NCBI GenBank assembly: GCA_001661515.1
Contig: LUVW01000008.1
Coordinates: 525,289 to 589,288, forward strand
Source of the DNA: Capniomyces stellatus
Lineage: Eukaryota > Kickxellomycota > Harpellomycetes > Harpellales > Legeriomycetaceae
Length of the DNA stretch: 64,000 nt
Direction: 5' to 3'
A model generated the notes under the pieces. The model did no database searches and had not been told where the DNA came from. It saw nothing but the letters and a program-made list of their open reading frames with translations. A program made the position numbers and the translations under genes. Below, in pieces: positions 56,701 to 64,000 of the stretch; positions within the stretch are counted from its first letter, which is position 1, and every line of letters begins with the position of its first letter.

Positions 56701-57404
56701 CAACAAAACTGAAACCAAAACCAAAATCTGAAAATAGAAACAGCTTGAGCACAGACGAGCAGTGGTGGGCGCTGCCTAAACACAAGGGTCGCAGCAGAAC
56801 TCAGCCAAGCCTAGACGTAAACACAAACATAACCCATGCCCTATCAAGCATGCATCCTGCAATCAGCTTCAAAGCCAATAACAAACACACTAGCTCAACA
56901 TTCAGCCTAAACGACGACAACCCGGTTGGTACTCGAAAGCCCAAATCAACAACCAGCTCGATGTTTAGAAGAAGTCAAATCATTTCAAGCCCCAGAATGG
57001 CGTCCTTTGGCCACTTAAAGCACTCCAACTTGAGTCAAAACGAATTTCTTGCTAGTCCGCGAACCAACAGCGGAAGCTTGAACATCCGCCCACTATCGCT
57101 GTCGTTTTACCACGATAACAATGGCCAACTCAAAATACGTACTCCCAATCAAAATCAAAGTAATGTTTTGCCCCAGCAAACATGTCAATCCCAAACCCAG
57201 AGCCGTAGCGTTAGTCATAGCAGCAGTCATAGCAGCAGTCAAAGTCAAAATCAAAATCAAAACCAGCATTTAAGCCAGAGTCTCAATACAAACCATAGTC
57301 TCGACTCAAACTCCAATTTGAATTCCAACTCGGACTCTAATACAACCTCTAGCCACCCTATTTATGATTCTTTTGAAGTATCGAATCGCAGTGATAAATC
57401 ATAA
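53768..57404 (+). CDS. BORCS5-like N-myristoylation-motif protein with a long disordered tail
   Basis: Exon 1 (53768-53867) and exon 2 (53995-57404) join in phase to 1169 residues. The start MGNNNSKIL fits the N-myristoylation consensus (Gly2, Ser6). Residues about 105-297 recall BORCS5 (myrlysin), the myristoylated BORC subunit that ties lysosomes to Arl8 and kinesin. They run as an ILPMTAKSRFAGLLF lead (BORCS5 has PTFQPLLKGLL-like sequence), then a long coiled coil that includes VCVVFKESVVDST and IGRQAERSYELMQDIFEQLEQL, and then SLLPEKTRLLE, where BORCS5 has an LPE-x-x-RLE ending. Residues 300-1169 are Ser/Asn/Gln-rich without a domain and include poly-Ser (about 525) and (SHSSSHSSSQSQNQNQN)-type runs near the end. 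Known BORCS5 is about 196 residues, so the tail is a large extension. The family call rests on topology and short matches; an unrelated coiled-coil membrane tether is possible. Confidence 0.55.
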
Positions 57405-57808
57405 ACATCCACCACTACTTTCACTACTTTTATTACTTTTGTTCTTTTTTTTTTTCCCTATCGCAGTAGACTAAAATTACTTTTACCAGCTTATACATAT
57501 CCCTTACCAATACCGGCTCTATTCCTCTGTAACATAGTAGTAATGTCTAATTTCCGCCAATACAATTTACTCGATATCGATGCTTTATGCCTTATTTTAA
57601 CTTTTAGACACAAGTCCATTGATAACCCTTAAACTCAAAACACGTACAGTAAATTGATTGAAAAGCAATGGATAAAGTTGAACAAAGTAAAGAATTTAAA
57701 AGTAATAAAAAAAAAAAGCAGAAAAAAACAAAACAAAATAAAATGTACCAAAATTAATGAAAAACTAAAAAAGTGCAAACAAGTCACAAGTAAATAAACT
57801 CAGGTTAT
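57405..57808. other. Convergent 3' spacer
   Basis: About 400 AT-rich bases between the BORCS5-like gene and the convergent uL30m gene. A-rich tracts near 57704-57745. No gene seen. Confidence 0.5.
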
Positions 57809-58321
57809 TCAGCTGGCAATTGAATCGGCACCTTTGGACTCTAAGGCCAAAGGAGTGAATTTCCTAACAACTTCAAACCCTAATGGTTGTGGATTTTTTT
57901 TACTTGTTTTCTCCGTCACCATTTCCACGCGCACAAGCTCTTTGATCTTGAGAATAATACCCGCCATTTCATTTGTAACTGGGTGGAATGATACATTGCC
58001 AACACGTTTGAGTCCTATAGCGATTGCGTTGGCCCGGATTTTGGGTCGTAGCCCGATCAACGACCTGACTAATTCAATCCTATACAATTTGTCTGTTTGC
58101 ATCTTTGGCGTTTCAATCTCTAATCCTCCGTCATTGCTTCCATGCTTGGCGCTCTCTGTCGCTTTGACTCCCTCATCGCTTTTGGGATTTGTATTGCTAA
58201 ATGATCTAGCCCAAACTGCCCCTTGTAAACCCGTTTGACTTTGAATTGGTTTTGTAAGTTTAACAATCGAGTTACTAATGCCTCTTTGTGTCGAAATCGA
58301 TTTCTTAATTGAACTAAACAT
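57809..58321 (-). CDS. Mitochondrial ribosomal protein uL30m
   Basis: A 170-residue intronless protein of the uL30 family, part of the large mitochondrial ribosomal subunit. Residues 1-45 are rich in Ser, Arg, Lys, Gln and Thr with almost no acidic residues (MFSSIKKSISTQRGISN), a typical mitochondrial presequence. The uL30 fold follows at about 78-135: YRIELVRSLIGLRPKIRANA, then IGLKRVGNVSFHPVTNEMAGIILKIKELVRVEMV. The Gly-Leu-Arg and Arg-Val-Gly-Asn positions match L30. The C-terminal extension (KKNPQPLGFEVVRKFTPLALE) is longer than in bacteria, as in yeast Mrpl33. It sits in a window that also has two mitochondrial ribosome GTPases. Confidence 0.88.
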   Translation of the reverse strand: MFSSIKKSISTQRGISNSIVKLTKPIQSQTGLQGAVWARSFSNTNPKSDEGVKATESAKHGSNDGGLEIETPKMQTDKLYRIELVRSLIGLRPKIRANAIAIGLKRVGNVSFHPVTNEMAGIILKIKELVRVEMVTEKTSKKNPQPLGFEVVRKFTPLALESKGADSIAS

Positions 58322-58824
58322 ATTTTATTACTATTGCCGCTACTATTCCTGTCCTTTTTTCTTTTTTCCTTTTTTCTATTTCCTTTTTTCTATTTCCTTT
58401 TTTTACTACACTTGCTTTTTTCTGTTAATTACCTTGAAAGATGGTTTAAATTATTGTAATGGACAAAGCTTGCAAAAATAACAAAAATCTATCAACTTAA
58501 TAACACAAGACTTAGCTAGTTTTCAATTTTTTTTATATTTTACATTTTACTTTTTACATTTTTTTTTTTTTTAATAATTTCAAATCAAAATCTAATTTTT
58601 TTTTCCTTCAATTTGATAAATCTTTATCAACAAGTTTTCATTTATTCCATTACCAATCAAGATCAAATTGATGTTTGTTTTTGGTCTATTCAAACCCACT
58701 ATTCACTCCGTTTTGCGTTAAAAAAAGGTAATCGACTTTTGACTGTTATTAGAAAAATGCACGTCATATACCCACTATCATAAACTAAATACCCAAATAT
58801 TATATCAATATATAAAAAAATACA
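58322..58824. other. Spacer upstream of uL30m
   Basis: About 500 bases of strongly T-rich DNA, with a repeated TATTTCCTTTTTTC word at about 58367-58400. Probable promoter of uL30m and 3' end of the aldo-keto reductase gene. No gene seen. Confidence 0.5.
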
Positions 58825-60225
58825 CTACGCATCTTCTGGTGGGGATGACCAGGTGTAACCAACAAAAGGTGCCAGTAGCTCTTGGACCTTAACTAAACAC
58901 TCTCTATAGCTCCTGTTTAGCTCAGAGTTATACTCCTCTTGGTTCAAATTCTTAACCAAGTTTGAGCACTCTTTTAATGCCGAAACAGCGTCTTTTACTT
59001 GCTGCTCTCCCAGCATACCCACCACATATCCATCAGCGGTGCTGTTTTCATCTTTATTTGTGCTGGAATCAAACGTGAGCGCGAATGCTGATCTGAGTGC
59101 CAAGTCTGCCAACTCCAAGCCTTTATCAGCACACACCTTTACGCACTCCTTCACCGCGTTTTTCAACTCCTGGCTAGCAGGATGCCAATCCATTGGGCCT
59201 TGCGATCTCAGTAAGGCCATTGAAAGCGGTGATGCCATTATCACAGTTTTAACACCAGCCTCTTTAAACTCAGAGACCCTTTGAATTGCCTGCTTGTTAT
59301 GGAGATTTGCATGGCAATATGACAACACTTGGTCAAGAGGCTGTCCTTTCTCTTTCTGCACACTTGCTATCTTCATCAGAACATCCAGCGGGTATCCTAT
59401 GAGTTACACCAGCCAAAAATAGCCACAAAAAACAGTTGTAAGTAACACATTGTACTACGTGTCCAACACATATATGCCAGCATTAAGCCTCATCAAGCAA
59501 CAGGATATATTTGATATTAAATTTCATCAAGTGATTATTACCGCTAATCCCAACATTCTTAATTACACCCTCGTTCTTCAATTTGAACAGCTCCGGCAAC
59601 GCACACTCCAAAACCAACTGCATATCCACAAACTCTACGTCATGGCAATACACGTAGTCCAAGTAATCTGTGCCCAACCTTTCAAGACTGGTTTTCACAC
59701 TTTCTCGCACACGCTCAGGGCTATAGTCGAAATCCTTTTTATAGTAGCCGTATCTACCCACTTTTGTCGAGATCATATATGTATTTCTTGGGTTGGTCAC
59801 CGCCAATTCTCGTAGAACCCTTCCCAACACCTCCTCGCTATTCCCGTAATATGGCGACGTATCAATCCAATTTATACCTTTTTTTAAAATAATAAAATAA
59901 AATAAGTATCAATTATATAGTAAATACAAGACATGGCTTCTTGTTATTTGGGGAGTAATACCGTCACTTTGTCATTTAACATCAAAAAATAGTTGTATAA
60001 AAGCGCGGGTAATTTTGTTGAGTTGGCACATCAGCATAGAAATGTTTTCTCAAAAAAATTACTCTCAAGGAATTCTTTAGGGTTTAATGTTGGGAAAAGC
60101 TACTTTATTGTGTATTTACCGTTTTTAAATGCACAGGAAACGGTCTCGAGCGGAATACTAAGCCCGAACTCATCGTAAGCACCTCCAAATGGACCCGCTC
60201 CCAAACCCAGTTTTGACAACTTCAT
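58825..60225 (-). CDS. ARA2: Aldo-keto reductase, D-arabinose / L-galactose dehydrogenase type
   Basis: Exons 60225-60120, 59877-59542 and 59396-58825 join in phase to 337 residues (yeast Ara2: 335). Ara2 is the NAD-dependent D-arabinose dehydrogenase that makes the lactone precursor of erythroascorbate; plants use the related L-galactose dehydrogenase for ascorbate. The catalytic tetrad is visible: Asp and Tyr in WIDTSPYYGNSE, Lys in MISTKVGRYG and His in VYCHDVEF. The N-terminus LGLGAGPFGGAYDEFG and the exon 3 start GYPLDVLMKIA are typical of this subgroup. The C-terminus is complete (LLAPFVGYTWSSPPEDA). The protein should be active and cytosolic. The exact sugar substrate cannot be read from sequence. 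Confidence 0.9.
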
Positions 60226-60266
60226 TGTTATTAGTAATATCAGACCGCCCTAGAATGTTAATAAAG

Positions 60267-60270
<4 letters not shown>

Positions 60271-60298
<28 letters not shown>
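60271..60298. repeat. GT dinucleotide repeat
   Basis: Fourteen uninterrupted GT units about 45 bases upstream of the aldo-keto reductase start codon, so probably in its promoter or 5' untranslated region. Confidence 0.95.
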
Positions 60299-60534
60299 TT
60301 AAGAACAAACTTTTGAAATCTTGGCTGAAAAGAACCTATTAACGTATATATTTATTTGGATAAGTATTTTTATGTAGGAGTTTAAACAAAAGAGTTTGGG
60401 TTTCGTAATTAATCGAGTTGAGGAAATTATTAACGCAATCCTAAATACGTAGTAAAAATATTACGCATTTTAGAGTTAAAAAAAAAATCAAAAGCAAATA
60501 CAATGTTGGTTTTAGGCAAATAATTCACATTTAC

Positions 60535-60601
60535 CAAGTGCTGTGGGTCGTTTATAGTCAATTGGCTTTTCAGAAATTGTAGCGTACTTTTCACTAAACA
60601 T
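60535..60601 (-). other. Possible first exon of an unidentified minus-strand gene
   Basis: From an ATG at 60601 the minus strand reads 22 balanced codons (MFSEKYATISEKPIDYKRPT) to a donor GTAAAT. A continuation at about 60336-60245 (acceptor TTAATAG) is in phase but would run through the GT repeat as poly Thr-His, which is doubtful. An upstream exon ending at an acceptor TTTTTCAG near 60638 is also possible. No family recognised. The remaining DNA in 60602-61418 shows no other gene. Confidence 0.25.
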
Positions 60602-61418
60602 GAGGGTAAAAGTTACGTCAATGCCTGAAGCCTGAAAAACCAACACCTGTTTTGCAAAGGTGGCTTTGAACAACCCACTGACTTGAAAGCACAATGATAA
60701 AAACAAACGCGCTTTGATTGCTTTTTTTTTGCTTTTGCTTTTTTTTTTTTTTTGCTAGTCTGACTCTATAAACATAAATATACATCTGTGCATTCATCTG
60801 CATCCAACGTAGATCGATAATACTTGCGTGCTACTATCAAGCTAGTTGCTAGAAACGATGTTGTTAAAGATCCAAGACCAGTTCTGCTAGTAAGGACAAA
60901 GTCCCGGTAACTCTGACCAACCGCCCCAGCTATTTACCAAAAGTTTAATCCAGCAAATCTGTTACTAACAAGCACAGCTTTATAGCAAAACGTAGACTCA
61001 ACACCACCTTCTGTAAAATAATCAGCATACTTTTTACTCGAAAAAAAATATGACAGAAATTATGCTTTTTAGAGCACAGCAGGTCATTAAACCAGACTTG
61101 GAAGATGGAGCTGACTTGGTGTAAACTAGTAATTTTATAAACAGAGGTCGCAATGTACTTGTGACCGGGTTGATTTTTAGAGTTAATAATATTGGTTTGG
61201 TTGATAAAGACGATAAATACGATAAAGGCTAATCAAAGGAGTCAAAATTTTCAAAAGTAAAAGTATACAAAAAACCCGCTTTGCCCTCATTCCTCTCTGA
61301 TTATCGCATCTATAGCGTCGGTATCCATGGACGACTCAACACTATTGTTGTTATACATACAAAATTCTGTAAGTAACCATTAGCCATTTAAACAGTCTTG
61401 ATATGTATTCTAAAATCA

Positions 61419-61821
61419 TTACGCTACTACTTCTCCGGGCTTAACTCGTACGTATTTAGCATCGCTCTCGCTGACAGTTACCCTAAAAAAAATTTAAAAA
61501 AAAGGATCGCTGTTAATCTCTCCTCTTGTTTTCATTTTTTTTCATTTTTTCATTTTTTTTCTCATTTTTTTCATATTATGTTACTACTATCGTTAGATAG
61601 AGGCGCCAGTGATAGATAAGGGCTTACAAGCTTGGCTGTAAAGTTCTTCGTTTTAGCTTTCTCTTTAGCTTTGCTGCGGCTGACAATTTTGTGTCATTCT
61701 GTAGCACTCGGTCTATCTCTTCAGTATTTGTATTGGTAACTGGAACAATGCTTTTACTTTCGATTTCCGGCTTTGATGGGTTCAATGTTACCGAGAATCT
61801 TCTTGCTACATTACTCTCCAT
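61419..61821 (-). CDS. Small basic hypothetical protein, two exons
   Basis: Exon 1 61821-61628 and exon 2 61482-61419 join in phase (donor GTAAGC, acceptor TTTTTTAG) to 85 residues. The start was set at the ATG at 61821; the open frame extends upstream only from a TTG. The middle is a helical basic stretch (AAAKLKRKLKRRTLQPSL), and the second exon adds VTVSESDAKYVRVKPGEVVA. A further exon-like stretch at about 61375-61298 (acceptor CTTACAG, reading SSMDTDAIDAIIREE to a stop) may belong to the same gene through an alternative donor, but no donor in the right phase was found. No family is recognised; a nuclear or nucleolar location is guessed from the basic motif. Confidence 0.5.
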
Positions 61822-62459
61822 GTTTAAACTTGTTGAATAATCGAGATGAGGAAAACCCAAATTGGGTATGTTTATTGATTGTTAAAGACCTATTTATTTA
61901 GGGAGAAATAAGATTACAATTTTTTTTTGCTAAGAAAAAAAAAGACAATAGATTTTAACTAATATATTTGGCGTTCCAGTTTTATCAACAAAATTCTCAG
62001 CAACTTATATTCTGCCTTTTCCTGGAATAATGGGACTATTTTTAGCAGTACTCCTGTCTTTGCAGTTTAGATTGACTCTATGCTTCTTTTACGTTTTTTA
62101 AGAGGGTTTCCTTTTATTTTCTTTTTCCAATCGCTACTGAAAAAAGGCCTAATTTAATACCGAAATAAAGTTTAATTCATTTGTTCTGAATGGTCAACTT
62201 TTTAGTTAAAAGAGCGCTATTTAAAAAAAATGATCTTCTAAAAACAAAGTTGCATTGTGTATTTATCAACTTGGCCTAATTTGCTTTTAAGGTTTACTTG
62301 ACACGCATTGTGGGATTTTTGGATCCTAGCTAACCAATAGATAGACTTGGGCTGGACAAACAATAAACAAATACTGGCGGCATACTATTGGCAAGTAATA
62401 ATAGATCACCAAACGTACACATTTATAACACATGTCTGATCAATCAAGTTGAAGCTGCG

Positions 62460-62600
62460 AGATATGCAAATGTAAACAGGCGTGTAACCAAGATAAAAGC
62501 ATTTCTACGGTCTTCAGGATCCACAGGAAAACACATTTCCAAGGCACGAAAACAGAATCAGCTAATAATAATAAAAAAGCAACACCAACCTCAAACGCCA
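62460..62600 (+). mobile_element. Second possible retroelement remnant
   Basis: The plus-strand frame reads NVNRRVTKIKAFLRSSG. Its word ACAGGCGTGTAACCA at 62475-62489 is identical to 31584-31598 and is read in the same codon phase (RRVT followed by a charged or polar residue). A diverged copy of one element is the simplest reading, but 15 bases is a short match. Confidence 0.22.
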
Positions 62601-63130
62601 TAGTTGGATCATAATGCAGCACCGCATCAACCACAGTACTTGTGAGAGGAGTATGTGTTGAGATTGTAGTGCTTATAAACAACAAAGGAGCTAAAAGTCA
62701 TCGGGATGATATTCACACCAACACAAACACATTATTTTGCTCTTCTAAGGTGGTCTGAATACAAGTGCTTTTAAAAATAACCGACATTTTGCGTCTCGAG
62801 TTCTAAATGTCTAACCATCTACAATATACTAGCGGAAAGTTTGGTTTATTTATGGCAAATTACTTTTGTGTAAGACCTCTACCAAGCCCAAAAGGGAAAT
62901 ATAATGGCCAATCCTTTGCCTCGAGCAATAAAGTCGCTAATAATTTAACAGCTACAATCGACTAATCAGGTCACTCATAAAATGGCGATACTTGCCTTAA
63001 ACGCTTCTATTTGAACACACACTCTCTAACAAAGTGAGTAATTCTGCAAGGAAAAGGAAATGCGACTTTTACAAAAGTGAAGCATACTTTGGAGCTTCAT
63101 AGTGATAAAACAATGATAAACAAATTAATA

Positions 63131-63190
63131 TTCAACAAAACAGTATTCAACAAAACAATATTCAACAAAACAATACTCAACAACACAATA
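63131..63190 (+). repeat. Four 15-base tandem repeats in the GST leader
   Basis: Four successive units of 15 bases, consensus TTCAACAAAACAATA, with a few substitutions in the first and last, end 16 bases before the start codon of the glutathione transferase. They form an A/C-rich, structure-poor leader. Confidence 0.9.
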
Positions 63191-63206
63191 AACGCTTTTT
63201 GGTGAT

Positions 63207-63884
63207 ATGAGCTACCCACATAGTGATTCAGAGATAACTTTATACAATGCCGACTATTGTCCATTTGCACAACGAGTTGTGATTGCTTTGAAAGAGGCTG
63301 GGATTCCTTACCATAATGTAGATATTGACCTAAACAGCAAGCCCGAATGGTATCACTTGGTTAATCCATCTTTAAAAGTACCGGCTCTAAGATTGATGAA
63401 TGGGACGATTTTAGTAGAGTCATACCTTATTGCGCAATATGTTTCAGACATCTCACCTGAAACCGGCTTGATGCCGACTGACCCGATTGAGATATTCAAG
63501 GTTGGACACTTTATTGACTATTTCTCAAAAAATATCATTCCACCAATCTATCAAGTACTCAAGCTAAAAAACGGTGACGAAAAACTTGCCATGTGGAGTA
63601 AAATGATCTTAAGCTTGGAAAAGGTCAACCTAATGCTAAAAGAGAGTCCCGCAGGTGGGCCTTATTATCTAGGCGAGCGATTCACTTTGGCAGACATTAG
63701 TGCGATTACGTTTGTAGATAGAATTTTTGCTGTTGGCGAAATTTTGGGTAAGAACTTGGGTGAAGTGCAAGGCATTGAAAGAATCAAAGCATGGAGTAGC
63801 GCGTGTGGAGGTAGAGACAGCGTTTTAACAAGCAAGGTTGACTACTCTGTTTCGCTTGAAAGAATGAAGACGCTTTCTAAATAG
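63207..63884 (+). CDS. Omega-type glutathione transferase
   Basis: An intronless 225-residue protein. The thioredoxin-like N-domain has the cysteine active site YCPFAQR (Cys18), which marks omega-class enzymes acting as thioltransferases or dehydroascorbate reductases rather than classical conjugating GSTs with Tyr or Ser. The glutathione-binding cis-Pro and Glu-Ser motifs are present (KVPAL, then ILVESYLIAQY). The C-terminal helical domain follows, with the N-capping box FTLADISAITFVDR, where the Asp is conserved. Length is normal (human GSTO1: 241). No targeting sequence is seen, so it is probably cytosolic. Intronless in a window where most genes are split. Confidence 0.92.
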   Translation: MSYPHSDSEITLYNADYCPFAQRVVIALKEAGIPYHNVDIDLNSKPEWYHLVNPSLKVPALRLMNGTILVESYLIAQYVSDISPETGLMPTDPIEIFKVGHFIDYFSKNIIPPIYQVLKLKNGDEKLAMWSKMILSLEKVNLMLKESPAGGPYYLGERFTLADISAITFVDRIFAVGEILGKNLGEVQGIERIKAWSSACGGRDSVLTSKVDYSVSLERMKTLSK

Positions 63885-64000
63885 CTCTATTTAGTATCAT
63901 TTCCTTTGGCAACGAGCAGCCTTTGACTACCTAAAAATCGGCAAGCATCAATAGAGTAGCGGGTTTTAACTTTTTCTTTTCCCTTGTAACTTTCCACTCT

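Larger units (their letters stand above)
61822..63206. other. Intergenic region upstream of the glutathione transferase
   Basis: About 1.4 kb of AT-rich DNA. A coding-like scrap on the plus strand at about 62388-62600 shares a 15-base word with 31584-31598 (see the mobile-element entries). Four 15-base repeats end 16 bases before the GST start codon. No intact gene is seen. Confidence 0.45.

Noticed and set aside
1..64000. Bacterial-type features such as operons, CRISPR arrays, insertion sequences or riboswitches
   Set aside because: The DNA is eukaryotic with introns throughout, and none of these structures was seen.

Overview
This window is nuclear DNA from a fungus. Genes are split by short GT-AG introns (about 45-260 bases) with CTAAT-like branch points, spacers are AT-rich and full of homopolymer runs, and the gene set is eukaryotic and fungal: a MET30/SconB-type F-box protein, an M36 fungalysin, deoxyhypusine hydroxylase, eRF1 and an intron-containing tRNA-Tyr. 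The AT bias and long low-complexity insertions inside conserved proteins suggest an early-diverging (zygomycete-grade) lineage such as Kickxellomycotina. That placement is inference; no ribosomal RNA or other strong phylogenetic marker is present. All three stop codons end recognisable proteins at the expected place, so the standard code is used.

Layout. 1-1783: 3' part of a BSD-domain gene (+). 2349-7218: seven-exon CTF18, clamp loader for sister-chromatid cohesion (+). 7630-8943: six-exon 5-formyl-THF cyclo-ligase (+). 9154-10101: kynurenine-formamidase-like alpha/beta hydrolase (-). 11478-11940: small two-exon gene (+). 12850-14431: OST3/OST6 oligosaccharyltransferase subunit (+). 15458-21313: very large Sfi1-like Trp-repeat protein (+). 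21611-22535: SREK1IP1-like zinc-knuckle splicing protein (-). 23007-24494: divergent FEN1/XPG nuclease (-). 24940-27861: long spacer. 27862-30045: secreted fungalysin (+). 32012-32731: secreted protein with four 13-residue repeats (+). 33229-35008 and 35588-38996: two mitochondrial ribosome GTPases, MTG2/Obg and MEF2/EF-G2 (+). 39358-41101: tubulin cofactor C (-). 42015-44078: MET30-like F-box/WD40 (-). 44079-47460: long spacer. 47461-48549: deoxyhypusine hydroxylase (+). 48932-49013: tRNA-Tyr (-). 49380-51304: eRF1 (-). 53768-57404: N-myristoylation-motif protein with a BORCS5-like region and a huge disordered tail (+). 57809-58321: mitochondrial uL30 (-). 58825-60225: ARA2-like aldo-keto reductase (-). 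61419-61821: small two-exon gene (-). 63207-63884: omega-type glutathione transferase (+).

Most genes are unrelated housekeeping functions. Loose themes are cytosolic and mitochondrial translation (eRF1, DOHH acting on eIF5A, tRNA-Tyr, MTG2, MEF2, uL30m) and chromosome maintenance or segregation (CTF18, FEN1-like, Sfi1-like, tubulin cofactor C). The observations most worth checking are the FEN1-like protein whose N-terminus resembles large-DNA-virus FEN1 more than fungal Rad27, the BORCS5-like myristoylated protein with a tail of about 870 residues, the secreted 13-residue-repeat protein, a GC-AG intron in CTF18, and two islands sharing a 15-base word that may be remnants of a non-LTR retrotransposon. 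Exon joins were worked out by hand from splice consensus, reading phase and family conservation.
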